Assembly: GCF_003063435.1 (NCBI RefSeq)
Contig: NZ_NESL01000001.1
Span: 682,001-746,000, forward strand
Length of the DNA stretch: 64,000 nucleotides
Reading direction: 5' to 3'
From: Limnohabitans sp. 2KL-1
GTDB lineage: Bacteria > Pseudomonadota > Gammaproteobacteria > Burkholderiales > Burkholderiaceae_C
This document shows, in pieces, positions 9,216 through 18,028 of this stretch (its first letter is position 1; each line of letters opens with the position of its first letter). A program made the position numbers and the translations under genes. The notes under the pieces are model-generated. The model had not been told where the DNA came from. It did no database searches and saw nothing but the letters and a program-made list of their open reading frames with translations.

Positions 9216-9782
9216 TTGAGCATCATTTTTGTGGGCCTTCCGGGCTCAGGCAAAACCACCATTGGCAGGCAATTGGCGCGCCGGTTGGGGGTGCCTTTTG
9301 TCGATTCTGACCATGTGATCGAGCACCGTCTGGGTTGTTCGATCAGGGAGTTTTTCGCGCGCGAGGGCGAGGACAGTTTTCGTGATGTCGAACAAGAGGT
9401 GTTGGACGATCTGACCCGGAACCATCAAGGCGTGATCGCCACAGGCGGTGGCTCGGTCTTGCGCGAAGCCAATCGCCGTCATTTGCGTGAACGCGGGCAT
9501 GTGATTTATCTGCGTTCCAGCCCGGAAGACGTGTTTCGCCGGGTGCGGCACGACACGGCACGTCCTTTGTTGCAGGTGGACGACCCCTTGAGTCGTCTGC
9601 GTGCCTTATTCGAGGCACGCGATCCGCTTTACCGCGAGGCGGCCCATTTTGTCATCGAGACGGGGCGTCCCTCCGTGGCCACCTTGGTCAACATGATCCT
9701 CATGCAACTGGAACTGGCAGGCCACTTGCCCACCACAGTGCTACCTGCCGCGGCGTTGTCGGGGCCTCAAGCGCAGCCCTGA
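9216..9782 (+). CDS. aroK: Shikimate kinase AroK
   Basis: This 188-residue cytosolic kinase phosphorylates shikimate at the 3-hydroxyl in the chorismate pathway. The Walker A motif GLPGSGKTT is at residues 7-15, a DSD substrate site is near 33-35 (FVDSDHVIE), ATGGGSVLR is near 79-87, and the lid Arg lies in DTARPLL. A TTG at 9216 gives the family start ([15 protein letters not shown]); the frame is open further upstream, but that part is not conserved-looking. It follows pilQ in the normal order, yet aroB, its usual neighbour, is absent downstream. Confidence 0.93.
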   Translation: MSIIFVGLPGSGKTTIGRQLARRLGVPFVDSDHVIEHRLGCSIREFFAREGEDSFRDVEQEVLDDLTRNHQGVIATGGGSVLREANRRHLRERGHVIYLRSSPEDVFRRVRHDTARPLLQVDDPLSRLRALFEARDPLYREAAHFVIETGRPSVATLVNMILMQLELAGHLPTTVLPAAALSGPQAQP

Positions 9783-9896
9783 ACAGGCCGTTGACCTGGT
9801 TCGATCCGTCGCCTTGGTGTGCCGCGCTGGCTGCCCCCCTGATTTACCCTGATTCGAGCGGGGCAGAGCGTCTTTGCCAGCAATTTGGTGCAAAAT

Positions 9897-9910
9897 AGAA
9901 CGACCGTTCT
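9897..9910. promoter_or_regulatory. Palindromic operator upstream of the TetR gene
   Basis: A perfect inverted repeat AGAACG-AC-CGTTCT lies 14-27 bp upstream of the TetR start codon. Position and symmetry suit autoregulation by the TetR-family protein that follows. No -35 box is obvious. Confidence 0.6.
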
Positions 9911-9923
9911 TTTTTGTTGCGCC

Positions 9924-10664
9924 ATGACCGATTCCAAATTGCCCCGTAAAAACGAAGGCACGCCTCCTTCTGAGGCGGGCCGCCGTGTGCTGATCAAGGG
10001 CCAGCAAACCAAGGCGATCATCATCGATGCTGCGCTGGGGCTTGCGTCCCAGATCGGTCTGGAAGGTTTGTCGATCGGGGCTGTGGCCGAGGTCACGGGC
10101 ATGAGCAAGTCGGGTGTTTTCGCGCACTTTGGCTCACGTGAAGAGCTGCAAATTTCGGTCATCCGTGAATACCATGACCGATTTGAAGCCGAAGTGTTTT
10201 ACGCGGCCATGCAAAAACCCCGTGGTGTCCCGCGCCTGCAGGCCTTGTTTGACAACTGGATGGTGCAGACTTCGGCCGAAATCGATTCGGGTTGCATTTA
10301 CATCAGTGGGGCGGTGGAGTTTGATGACCGCAGCGGCCCTGTGCGCGACGCATTGGCTTCGTCGGTGGCCACCTGGCAAACCGCTTTGCGACGGGCTGTG
10401 GAGCTGGCCCAGGCCGAAGGTCAACTCAGCCGCGAGGCCGATGCGCACCAGATTGCCTTTGAAATCCACGGGCTCATTTTGGCCTTGCATTACGAAGCAC
10501 GTTTTTTGCGCAACCCCGATGCGGCTCAGCGTGCCCGTCGTGGCTTTGCACACATTCTGGCCCGTTACGCGGCGCTACCCTGCGCACCATCAGCAAGCCC
10601 GGTCTCTTTGACTGCGCCTGCTCGACAGGCGTCCAAGACCCGACGTCCAACGGCGTCTAAGTGA
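9924..10664 (+). CDS. TetR/AcrR-family transcriptional regulator
   Basis: This 246-residue regulator has an N-terminal helix-turn-helix at about residues 30-75 (IIIDAALGLASQIGLEGLSIGAVAEVTGMSKS, then FAHFGSREEL) and an all-helical ligand domain. The C-terminal tail is Ala/Ser/Arg-rich and probably disordered. It precedes an acyl-CoA dehydrogenase gene by 34 bp, so control of acyl-CoA catabolism by an acyl-CoA or fatty-acid-like ligand is likely, but this is inference from context. The ATG at 9924 is chosen because it gives a normal N-terminus and leaves the palindrome at 9897-9910 upstream. Confidence 0.88.
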   Translation: MTDSKLPRKNEGTPPSEAGRRVLIKGQQTKAIIIDAALGLASQIGLEGLSIGAVAEVTGMSKSGVFAHFGSREELQISVIREYHDRFEAEVFYAAMQKPRGVPRLQALFDNWMVQTSAEIDSGCIYISGAVEFDDRSGPVRDALASSVATWQTALRRAVELAQAEGQLSREADAHQIAFEIHGLILALHYEARFLRNPDAAQRARRGFAHILARYAALPCAPSASPVSLTAPARQASKTRRPTASK

Positions 10665-10698
10665 TTTTCAATTTTACTTTTTTGATTCAGGAGCCGAC

Positions 10699-12510
10699 AT
10701 GCCCATCTACAACCCACCCCTTCGCGACATGCAGTTTGTTTTGCATGAGCTGCTCAGCGTGAGCGATGAATTCAAGGCCTTGCCCAAGCACGCCGAGACC
10801 GATGCCGACACCATCAATGCGGTGCTCGAAGAAGGTGGCAAGTTCGCGTCCGAGGTGGTCTTTCCCCTCAACATCTCGGGCGACACCCAGGGCTGCACGC
10901 TCAACCGCGACACACACGAGGTCAAAGCCCCTGATGGCTTCAAGGCCGCCTATCAGCAGTACGTGGCCGGGGGCTGGCCATCGCTGAGCTGCGACCCCGA
11001 GTTTGGCGGCCAGGGCCTGCCTTTTGTGGTCAACCAGTGCTTTTACGAAATGCTCAACTCGTCCAACCAGGCCTGGACCATGTACCCCGGCCTGTCGCAC
11101 GGCGCTTATGAAGCCTTGCATGCACACGGCACGCCCGAACAAAAAGCCTTGTATCTGCCCAAGCTGACCAGTGGCGAATGGACTGGCACCATGTGCCTGA
11201 CTGAGCCGCACTGCGGCACCGACCTGGGCCTGCTGCGCACCAAGGCCGAACCGCAGGCCGATGGCACTTACCGCATCACGGGGCAAAAGATTTTCATCAG
11301 CGCGGGCGAGCACGACCTGGCCGCCAACATCGTGCACCTGGTGCTGGCCCGTTTGCCCGATGCGCCGCCCGGCAGCAAAGGCATCAGCCTGTTCCTGGTG
11401 CCCAAGTTCAAGGTGGCGGCTGACGGCAGCATGGGCGAGCGCAACGGCATTTACTGCGGCGGCATCGAGCACAAGATGGGCATCCACGGCAATGCCACCT
11501 GCCAGATGGTTTTGGACGAAGCCGTGGGGACCCTGGTGGGCCAACCCAACAAAGGGCTGGCCGCGATGTTCGTGATGATGAACGCTGCTCGCTTGGGCGT
11601 GGGCAACCAGTCGCTCGGTTTGACCGAGGTGGCCTACCAAAATGCATTGGCCTATGCCAAAGACCGTGTGCAGATGCGCTCGCTCACCGGGGTCAAGGCC
11701 CCCGGAAAACCGGCCGATCCGATCATCGTTCACCCCGATGTGCGCCGCATGCTGATGACCGCCAAGGCCTATGCCGAAGGAGGCCGCGCACTGGCTTGCT
11801 ACTGCGCTTTGTTGCTCGACAAGGAAGTGAACCACCCCGACGAAGCGGTGCGCGCCGAAGCGGCCGAGCTGGTGGCTTTGCTCACGCCCATCGTCAAGGC
11901 CTTCACCACCGACAACGCCTGGGAGGCCACCTCGGCTTGCCAGCAAGTCTTTGGTGGTCACGGCTACATCAAGGAGTGGGGCATGGAGCAGTTCGTGCGC
12001 GATGCCCGCATCAACATGATCTATGAAGGCACCAACACCATCCAGTCGCTGGACCTGCTGGGCCGCAAGGTGCTGGGCAACCAGGGCGCATCGCTGCAAA
12101 AGTTCGGCAAACAGATCGAAAAACTGGTCAAGGCTGAAATGGCCAACGAAGCCATGGGCGAGTTCATCAAGCCTCTGGCCGATTTGGGTCAAAAACTCAC
12201 GCAACTGACAGGCGAAGTCGGCATGAAGGCCATGAGCAACGCCGACGAGGTGGGCGCAGCCGCGGTGGACTACCTGCGTGTGGTGGGCCATCTGGTGTTG
12301 GGTTACTTCTGGGCCCGCTCGGCGCAGATCGCGCTCAAAAAACTGGCCGAGGCCGAAGAAGAGGCGCAGCGCCCCGATCCGTTCTACCAGGCCAAGCTGC
12401 AGACGGCGCGTTTTTACTTCACCCGCTTGATGCCCGAGACTTCGAGCCTGATGCGCCGCATCCGTGCGGGCAGCGATGTGCTGATGGACACCGACGCCGC
12501 TCTGGCATGA
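10699..12510 (+). CDS. Acyl-CoA dehydrogenase (long form with extra C-terminal domain)
   Basis: This 603-residue flavoenzyme introduces the 2,3 double bond into an acyl-CoA thioester and passes electrons to ETF. The central FAD-binding region is seen in GTMCLTEPHCGTDLGLLRT (about 170-190) and the substrate domain in QVFGGHGYIKEWGMEQFVRDARI (about 414-436). The C-terminal ~130 residues form the added domain typical of the ~600-residue FadE-like/DmdC-like class. A GGAG Shine-Dalgarno stands just ahead of ATG 10699. Fatty-acid or methylmercaptopropionyl-CoA dehydrogenases share this architecture, so substrate is not assigned. Confidence 0.93.
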   Translation: MPIYNPPLRDMQFVLHELLSVSDEFKALPKHAETDADTINAVLEEGGKFASEVVFPLNISGDTQGCTLNRDTHEVKAPDGFKAAYQQYVAGGWPSLSCDPEFGGQGLPFVVNQCFYEMLNSSNQAWTMYPGLSHGAYEALHAHGTPEQKALYLPKLTSGEWTGTMCLTEPHCGTDLGLLRTKAEPQADGTYRITGQKIFISAGEHDLAANIVHLVLARLPDAPPGSKGISLFLVPKFKVAADGSMGERNGIYCGGIEHKMGIHGNATCQMVLDEAVGTLVGQPNKGLAAMFVMMNAARLGVGNQSLGLTEVAYQNALAYAKDRVQMRSLTGVKAPGKPADPIIVHPDVRRMLMTAKAYAEGGRALACYCALLLDKEVNHPDEAVRAEAAELVALLTPIVKAFTTDNAWEATSACQQVFGGHGYIKEWGMEQFVRDARINMIYEGTNTIQSLDLLGRKVLGNQGASLQKFGKQIEKLVKAEMANEAMGEFIKPLADLGQKLTQLTGEVGMKAMSNADEVGAAAVDYLRVVGHLVLGYFWARSAQIALKKLAEAEEEAQRPDPFYQAKLQTARFYFTRLMPETSSLMRRIRAGSDVLMDTDAALA

Positions 12511-12533
12511 TTTGCCACTCAAGGAGTTCCACC

Positions 12534-12974
12534 ATGAAAAACACCCTTCGAATGAGCACGATGCTCATGGCCAGCTTACTGGCGATGGCTGCCCAAGCCA
12601 ACAGCCCCGTGGGCCGCTGGCACACCATTGATGACAAAACCGGTGAAACCAGAAGTGTGGTCACCATTGAAGACGCGGGCGGCGTATTGCGCGGCAAAGT
12701 CAGCCAAATTTTGCGCAAGGGGGCTCCCCCTGCAGCCACATGTGAAAAATGTACCGATGACCGCAAGGATCAGGCCATTCTGGGGATGGAAATCATCCGG
12801 GGTGTCAAAAAGTCTTCGGGCAACGAGTACTGGGAAGGTGGCGAGATCCTTGATCCTGAAGAGGGCAAGCTGTATCGCGTGCGACTGACACCCATTGAGG
12901 GGGGCACGAAACTGCAAGTGCGCGGTTTTCTCGGTCCTTTCTGGCGTAACCAGTTGTGGGTCAAGGCCCCCTGA
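12534..12974 (+). CDS. DUF2147 domain secreted protein
   Basis: This 146-residue protein has a signal peptide at about residues 1-22 (cleavage near AAQANS) followed by the compact DUF2147 domain (SPVGRWHTIDDKTGE, then CEKCTDDRKDQAILGMEII and a WEGGEILDPEEGKLY stretch). Such proteins are found in the periplasm. Their biochemical role is not established. AAGGAG sits 7 bp ahead of the ATG at 12534. It lies between an acyl-CoA dehydrogenase and an enoyl-CoA hydratase gene and ends at an intrinsic terminator. Confidence 0.88.
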   Translation: MKNTLRMSTMLMASLLAMAAQANSPVGRWHTIDDKTGETRSVVTIEDAGGVLRGKVSQILRKGAPPAATCEKCTDDRKDQAILGMEIIRGVKKSSGNEYWEGGEILDPEEGKLYRVRLTPIEGGTKLQVRGFLGPFWRNQLWVKAP

Positions 12975-12994
12975 ACCTGTTCCCATTCACAGCC

Positions 12995-13020
12995 GCCGCC
13001 CTTTGGGGCGGCCTTTTTTA
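12995..13020 (+). terminator. Intrinsic terminator after the DUF2147 gene
   Basis: GCCGCCC (12995-13001) pairs perfectly with GGGCGGC (13006-13012) across a 4-nt loop, followed by C and a T-rich run. It ends the unit that begins with the acyl-CoA dehydrogenase. Confidence 0.9.
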
Positions 13021-13039
13021 TTTTTGAGACGAGGCCACC

Positions 13040-13804
13040 ATGTCTGACATCCTGACCCACATCGACGCGGGGGTGATGACCATCACCTTCAACCGCCTGG
13101 ACAAGAAAAACTCCATCACCTCATCCATGTACGCGGCCATGGCCGATGCGGTGGCGCAAGCGGCCACCGACGCCGCCGTCAAGGTGGTGGTGTTCCAGGG
13201 GCACGAGAGCATCTTCAGCGCGGGCAATGACATTGGCGACTTTCTGAACAAGCCGCCCAGCACGCAAGACTCGCCCGTGTTCCGCTTTTTGCGCAACATC
13301 GCAGCCTTTGAAAAACCGCTGCTCGCCGCGGTGGCCGGGCCTGCGGTGGGCATCGGCACCACCATGCTGTTCCATTGCGACTTGGTGTACGCGGGTGACA
13401 ACGCGGCGTTTTCCATGCCTTTTGTGAACCTGGGCCTGTGCCCAGAAGCGGCGTCCAGCTTGCTGGTGCCGCGCATGTTTGGTTACCACCGTGCCGCAGA
13501 AGCCTTGCTCATGGGCGAGCCTTTCTTTGCCGAAGCTGCGCAGGAAGTGGGTTTGGTCAACCGCGTGGTGCCGCCGACCGAAGTCAACGGTTATGCCCAG
13601 GCGCAAGCCCGAAAACTGGCCGCCAAGCCGCTGTCGTCACTCATTGAAACCAAGCGTTTGATGAAGGGCAGCGACACCCAAGCCGTGCTGCAAAAAATGG
13701 CCGAAGAAGGCGCCAGCTTTGGCCGCATGCTGCAAGAGCCTGCCGCCAAGGAAGCCTTTGGTGCCTTCATGGAAAAACGCAAGCCGGATTTTTCAAAGCT
13801 GTAA
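13040..13804 (+). CDS. Enoyl-CoA hydratase/isomerase family protein
   Basis: This 254-residue crotonase-fold enzyme has the oxyanion-hole segments FSAGNDIGDF (about 65-74) and AAVAGPAVGIGTTMLFHCDLVYA (about 97-119). The usual catalytic Glu of hydratases is not evident at the second site (NLGLCPEAASS is present instead). An isomerase or other crotonase activity on an acyl-CoA is therefore possible. The start ATG 13040 follows GAGGCCACC. It has its own transcription unit after the terminator at 12995-13020 and is probably functionally linked to the acyl-CoA dehydrogenase upstream. Confidence 0.9.
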   Translation: MSDILTHIDAGVMTITFNRLDKKNSITSSMYAAMADAVAQAATDAAVKVVVFQGHESIFSAGNDIGDFLNKPPSTQDSPVFRFLRNIAAFEKPLLAAVAGPAVGIGTTMLFHCDLVYAGDNAAFSMPFVNLGLCPEAASSLLVPRMFGYHRAAEALLMGEPFFAEAAQEVGLVNRVVPPTEVNGYAQAQARKLAAKPLSSLIETKRLMKGSDTQAVLQKMAEEGASFGRMLQEPAAKEAFGAFMEKRKPDFSKL

Positions 13805-13921
13805 GCCTTGATTTCAATGGGCGGCTTGCGTGCATGTGTTGGGGTCTTCAAGCATCGACACACCTCTCTGCGTCGGCACTCGCTGAGTCTGGCGTTGTCC
13901 GGCCATCGATAAAATTACCAG

Positions 13922-14404
13922 ATGCCCCATCGCCCAACCGCCCCCGTCGTTCTTGAACCCGAATACATCGAGGGTTTTCGCCAGATCTACGAAGAAAAAA
14001 TCGTCTTCAACAAGACGCTCGGCCTGAAACTGGTCAAGGTCACACCCGAGGGCGTGGAGGCCCGCATCGACATGCGGCCGGAGTTGGTGGGGCACTTTGC
14101 CTACAACCGCATTCATGGCGGCGTCATCAGCGCGGTGCTCGATGCCATCGGCAGCGCGGCCGTGATGGCGGCCTTGGCTGCCAAGCACATGGACGAAACG
14201 CCGGCCAAGCGCCTGGAGCGCTTTGCCAAGCTGGGCACCATCGATTTGCGGGTGGACTATTTGCGTCCGGGCATTGGCGAGCACTTCACCATCACCGCCA
14301 ACGCCCTGCGCGTGGGCTCGCGGGTGGGATCGTCCCGCATGGAGTTTTGCGGCCCGGACGGCACCCTGATGTCCACCGGCGCTGCGGCTTACATCGTGTC
14401 CTGA
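13922..14404 (+). CDS. Hotdog-fold thioesterase family protein
   Basis: This 160-residue protein shows the PaaI/YigI-like hotdog pattern: an N-terminal helix, FNKTLGLKLVKV, then YNRIHGGVISAVLDAIGSAAV with the HGG at the hotdog helix, and TIDLRVDYLRPG near the C-terminus. It probably hydrolyses an acyl-CoA, substrate unknown. It converges on a second, differently built thioesterase gene (14435-14845). Confidence 0.85.
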   Translation: MPHRPTAPVVLEPEYIEGFRQIYEEKIVFNKTLGLKLVKVTPEGVEARIDMRPELVGHFAYNRIHGGVISAVLDAIGSAAVMAALAAKHMDETPAKRLERFAKLGTIDLRVDYLRPGIGEHFTITANALRVGSRVGSSRMEFCGPDGTLMSTGAAAYIVS

Positions 14405-14434
14405 CCGCCTGAGCTTGCGGTCAGAGCCCGCCCA

Positions 14435-14845
14435 TCATTCGGCGGGCACCAACCTCGGTTTGCCTTGGTCATCCACGGCCACATAGGTCAGGTGCGCCTC
14501 GGTGACCTTGATGTATTGGCCTTGCAACTGAAAGCGCTCGGCGAACACCTCGACCTTGACGGTGACCGAGGTGCGGCCTACGCGCACGATGCGTGAGAAA
14601 AACGACAGGATGTCGCCCACCTTCACGGCCTGTTTGAAGATGAACTCGTTCACCGCCACCGTCGCCATGCGGCCGCGCACGCGCCGCGCGGGCAAGACGG
14701 CTCCAGCCAAGTCCACTTGGGCCATGACCCAGCCGCCAAAGATGTCGCCGCTGGCATTGCAATCGGCGGGCATGGGAATGACCTTGAGCACCAGCTCCTG
14801 GTCGGTGGGCAAAGCCACGGTGTTCGGGTGGGGGGCGTCAGACAT
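14435..14845 (-). CDS. Acyl-CoA thioesterase, YciA-like
   Basis: This 136-residue hotdog protein matches the YciA/BACH class: NASGDIFGGWVMAQVDLAGAV holds the catalytic Asp (residue ~33), with VAVNEFIFKQAVKVGDILSFF after it. It hydrolyses acyl-CoA in the cytosol. The ATG at 14843-14845 gives the normal N-terminus; a GTG two codons earlier is possible. It is divergent from the ABC exporter. Confidence 0.9.
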   Translation of the reverse strand: MSDAPHPNTVALPTDQELVLKVIPMPADCNASGDIFGGWVMAQVDLAGAVLPARRVRGRMATVAVNEFIFKQAVKVGDILSFFSRIVRVGRTSVTVKVEVFAERFQLQGQYIKVTEAHLTYVAVDDQGKPRLVPAE

Positions 14846-14886
14846 GGGCACAATCGGTGGTTAACATCAAAACCGGATTGTCCCTT

Positions 14887-16725
14887 ATGCGCCACCACGG
14901 CGAACCTGCTGCCCCTGTTTCTCCCCACGCCCCAGGCACTGCGCCCGGCGTTGCGGCCGCCCCGCCTGCGGGTGGCGACTGGAAAACCCTGTCGCGCCTC
15001 TTGCCCTATTTGTGGCAATACAAGTGGCGTGTGGTCATTGCCCTCACCCTGATGGTGGGTGCCAAGCTGGCCAACGTGAGCGTGCCTTTGCTGCTCAAGG
15101 AGCTGGTGGACGCCATGAGCCTCAAGCCCGGCGACCCGCAAGCGGTGCTGGTGGTGCCGGTGGCGCTGCTGGTGGGCTATGGCGCTTTGCGCTTGCTGAC
15201 CTCGGCTTTCACCGAATTGCGCGAACTGGTGTTTGCCAAAGCCACGCAGGGCGCATCGCGCAGCATTGCCCTGCAGACCTTCGAGCACCTGCATGCCCTG
15301 AGCCTGCGCTTTCATTTGGCCAGGCAGACGGGTGGCATGACCCGCGACATCGAGCGCGGCGTGCGCGGCATCGAGTCGCTGATTTCCTATTCGCTCTACA
15401 GCATCATCCCGACCCTGATCGAGGTGGGCCTGGTGCTGACGATTTTGGCCGTCAAGTTCGATGTCTGGTTCGCAGGCATCACGCTGCTGGCGCTGGCGCT
15501 GTACATCTTTTTCACGGTGCGCATCACCGAGTGGCGTACGCAGTTTCGCAAACAGGCCAACGAGTTTGACTCGGCCGCGCACACCCGTGCCATCGATTCG
15601 CTGTTGAATTACGAGACCGTCAAATACTTTGGCAACGAGGTCTTTGAAGCGGGCCGTTACGACGAGAGCCTGGAGCGCCTGCGCGTGGCCCGGCTCAAGG
15701 CGCAGACCACCTTGTCGGTGCTCAACACCGGGCAGCAGCTCATCATCGCTGCGGCCCTGGTGGCCATGCTCTGGCGTGCCACCGAGGGGGTGGTGGCCGG
15801 GCGCATGACCTTGGGTGACCTGGTCATGATCAACGCCTTCATGATCCAGCTCTACATTCCGCTCAATTTTTTGGGTGTGCTTTACCGCGAGATCAAGCAA
15901 AGCCTGACCGATCTGGACAAGATGTTTGTGCTGATGGACCGCGAGCGCGAAGTGGCCGATGCGCCCGGCGCACCCGCGCTGGCCTTGCAGGGTGCCCCCG
16001 ATGTGGTGTTTGACCGCGTGTCGTTCGCCTACGAGAGCGACCGCCCGATCCTCAAAGACATCAGCTTCACGATTCCTGCGGGTAAAACCGTGGCGGTGGT
16101 CGGCCCTTCGGGTTCGGGCAAGTCCACGCTCGCGCGTTTGATGTTCCGCTTTTACGACGTGCAGCATGGCTTTATCCGCATTGCAGGGCAAGACATCCGC
16201 CAAGTCACGCAAACCAGTGTGCGCCAAGCCTTGGGCATCGTGCCGCAAGACACGGTGCTGTTCAACGACAGCGTGGCCTACAACATCGCTTATGGCCGAC
16301 CCGGGGCCAGTCAGGCCGAGATCGAAGGCGCGGCGCGGGCGGCCCGCATCCACGACTTCATCGCGTCCACGCCCAAGGGCTACCAAACCTCGGTGGGTGA
16401 GCGGGGCTTGAAGTTGTCGGGCGGTGAAAAGCAGCGTGTGGCCATCGCCCGCACCTTGCTCAAAGACCCGCCGATTCTGGTGTTTGACGAAGCCACCTCG
16501 GCGCTGGACTCGGCCAACGAACGCGCCATCCAGGCCGAGCTGGCCAGCGTGGCGCAAAACAAGACGACCCTGGTGATTGCGCACCGCTTGTCCACGGTGG
16601 TCGATGCGCACGAAATTCTGGTGATGGACGCCGGGCAAATCATCGAGCGCGGCAACCATGCCGCCTTGCTGGCCATGCAAGGGCGTTACGCCAGCATGTG
16701 GGCGCTGCAGCAGTCGGGCGAGTGA
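14887..16725 (+). CDS. Atm1-type ABC exporter (fused permease and ATPase)
   Basis: This ~612-residue half-transporter has six transmembrane helices in about residues 35-320, then an ATPase domain with Walker A GPSGSGKST, signature LSGGEKQR and Walker B ILVFDEATSALD. The stretch ARAIDSLLNYETVKYFGNE is diagnostic of the Atm1/HMT1 class, which exports glutathione-linked Fe-S precursors or metal conjugates across the inner membrane. The ATG at 14887 is preferred; an in-frame GTG at 14857 would add ten residues and overlap the divergent thioesterase promoter. Neither has a strong Shine-Dalgarno. Confidence 0.92.
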   Translation: MRHHGEPAAPVSPHAPGTAPGVAAAPPAGGDWKTLSRLLPYLWQYKWRVVIALTLMVGAKLANVSVPLLLKELVDAMSLKPGDPQAVLVVPVALLVGYGALRLLTSAFTELRELVFAKATQGASRSIALQTFEHLHALSLRFHLARQTGGMTRDIERGVRGIESLISYSLYSIIPTLIEVGLVLTILAVKFDVWFAGITLLALALYIFFTVRITEWRTQFRKQANEFDSAAHTRAIDSLLNYETVKYFGNEVFEAGRYDESLERLRVARLKAQTTLSVLNTGQQLIIAAALVAMLWRATEGVVAGRMTLGDLVMINAFMIQLYIPLNFLGVLYREIKQSLTDLDKMFVLMDREREVADAPGAPALALQGAPDVVFDRVSFAYESDRPILKDISFTIPAGKTVAVVGPSGSGKSTLARLMFRFYDVQHGFIRIAGQDIRQVTQTSVRQALGIVPQDTVLFNDSVAYNIAYGRPGASQAEIEGAARAARIHDFIASTPKGYQTSVGERGLKLSGGEKQRVAIARTLLKDPPILVFDEATSALDSANERAIQAELASVAQNKTTLVIAHRLSTVVDAHEILVMDAGQIIERGNHAALLAMQGRYASMWALQQSGE

Positions 16726-16750
16726 ACAAGGTGGGCTTGTGCCCGGTGTT

Positions 16751-16855
16751 GTAGGTCGGACCTTCAGGTCCGACGTTGGCGGCTTCGACTCGGGCTGCAT
16801 GTCGGGGTTGAAGCCTCCGACAAATGCCCTCTCGCAGGTCGACCTTCAGTCCGAT
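16751..16855. repeat. Cluster of REP-like palindromes after the ABC exporter
   Basis: A perfect 9-bp inverted repeat GTCGGACCT-TC-AGGTCCGAC occupies 16755-16774. A degenerate copy in the opposite orientation is at 16801-16821, and a further degenerate direct copy at about 16838-16855. Together they resemble a BIME-type cluster in the 178-bp gap before paaE. Related copies occur at 28882-28901 and 30600-30620. Confidence 0.75.
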
Positions 16856-16903
16856 AAACATCTTTTCGCGCAGCGACCATGGCGGGCCCGCTGCGGGGGG
16901 GGG

Positions 16904-18004
16904 TCAGCGTTCGTCGAAGCTCACCACCACCCGATTGCTGGTGGGGCGTGCCTGGCAAGACAGGATGAAGCCTTGCTCGACTTCGGGCTTTTCGAGGGTG
17001 AAGTTTTTCTCCATCTCGGTCGTGCCTTCCACCACTTTGCAGCGGCAGGTGCAGCAGACCCCGGCTTTGCACGAGTAGGGCAGGTCCAGGCCCAGTGACA
17101 AGGCGATGTCGAGGATTTTTTCGTTCCGGTTCATCGGCATGTCGTAAGGTTTGCCGTCCAGCACCACGGTGAGTTGCACTTCACCTTGCTCGCGTACGGC
17201 CGGGTGACCCAGTACGGCCTGGGCACGCGCTTCGGGCGGCAGCGCATCCAGTGTGGGTGAGCTGAAGCGCTCGGTGCGGATGCGTTCGCCTTTCACGCCA
17301 GCGCTCAGCAGCGCCTGCTCGGTGGCTTCGATCATGGCCTCTGGCCCGCAAATGAACACTTCGTCCATGCTGCCCACAGGCAAAAATGCGTCGATGATGG
17401 CCTGAACTTTGGCGGCGTCGATGCGACCTTCCAGCAAGGGCACTTCTTGCGCTTGGCGTGACAGGATGTGGATCAGCGTCAGGCGGTCGGGGTAGCGGTC
17501 TTTCAGGTCTTGCAGCGCTTCGTTGAACATGACGCTGTCCATGCGGCGGTTGCCGTAGACCAAGGTGAATTTGCTCTCGGGCTGTTCTTCGAGGGTGCTG
17601 GACAGGATGGACAGGATGGGCGTGATGCCCGAGCCTGCGGCAAAGCCCACCCGGTGGATGGCGCGGGGGCGCTGCACCACAAAGCGGCCATCGGGCGGCA
17701 TCACGCGCAAGGTGTCGCCGGCCTTGAGTTGGGTGGCGGCCCAGTTGGAGAACACGCCACCCTCGACAGGGCGGATGCCCACTTCGAGCACGCCTTGCTT
17801 TTGCAGTTGGCTCCGGGCCGAGCTGATGGAGTAGCTGCGGCGCACGTCAGCGCCGTTGATGTCGGCGCGCAAGGTCAGGAACTGGCCCGGCTGAAAGTCA
17901 AAGCTGCTGCGCAGATCGGCAGGCACGTTCAAGGTGATCGCCACAGCGCCTGCCGCTTCGGGGCTCATGCGTGTTATCGGGAGGTCATGAAATCGGGTTG
18001 ACAT
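16904..18004 (-). CDS. paaE: Phenylacetyl-CoA epoxidase reductase subunit PaaE
   Basis: This 366-residue flavoprotein passes electrons from NADPH to the PaaAC epoxidase, which converts phenylacetyl-CoA to its ring-1,2-epoxide. The N-terminal ferredoxin-reductase part binds FAD (RRSYSISSA, about 55-63) and NAD(P) (GSGITPILSIL). The C-terminal plant-type 2Fe-2S domain carries YSCKAGVCCTCRCKV. Fusion order and length are standard for PaaE. It is the last gene of the paaABCDE operon, 24 bp after paaD. Confidence 0.97.
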   Translation of the reverse strand: MSTRFHDLPITRMSPEAAGAVAITLNVPADLRSSFDFQPGQFLTLRADINGADVRRSYSISSARSQLQKQGVLEVGIRPVEGGVFSNWAATQLKAGDTLRVMPPDGRFVVQRPRAIHRVGFAAGSGITPILSILSSTLEEQPESKFTLVYGNRRMDSVMFNEALQDLKDRYPDRLTLIHILSRQAQEVPLLEGRIDAAKVQAIIDAFLPVGSMDEVFICGPEAMIEATEQALLSAGVKGERIRTERFSSPTLDALPPEARAQAVLGHPAVREQGEVQLTVVLDGKPYDMPMNRNEKILDIALSLGLDLPYSCKAGVCCTCRCKVVEGTTEMEKNFTLEKPEVEQGFILSCQARPTSNRVVVSFDER

Positions 18005-18028
18005 GGTGCTTCACTGCGGCAAGGCAGC

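Noticed and set aside
10687-12522. A 611-codon open frame antisense to the acyl-CoA dehydrogenase gene
   Set aside because: The sense frame is a clear enzyme with intact motifs. Long antisense frames are expected in GC-rich DNA, and this one is His/Gln/Gly-rich with no recognisable domain.
14650-16800. A 716-codon antisense open frame across the ABC exporter
   Set aside because: It overlaps a well-supported exporter gene completely, has no domain pattern and shows shadow-frame composition.
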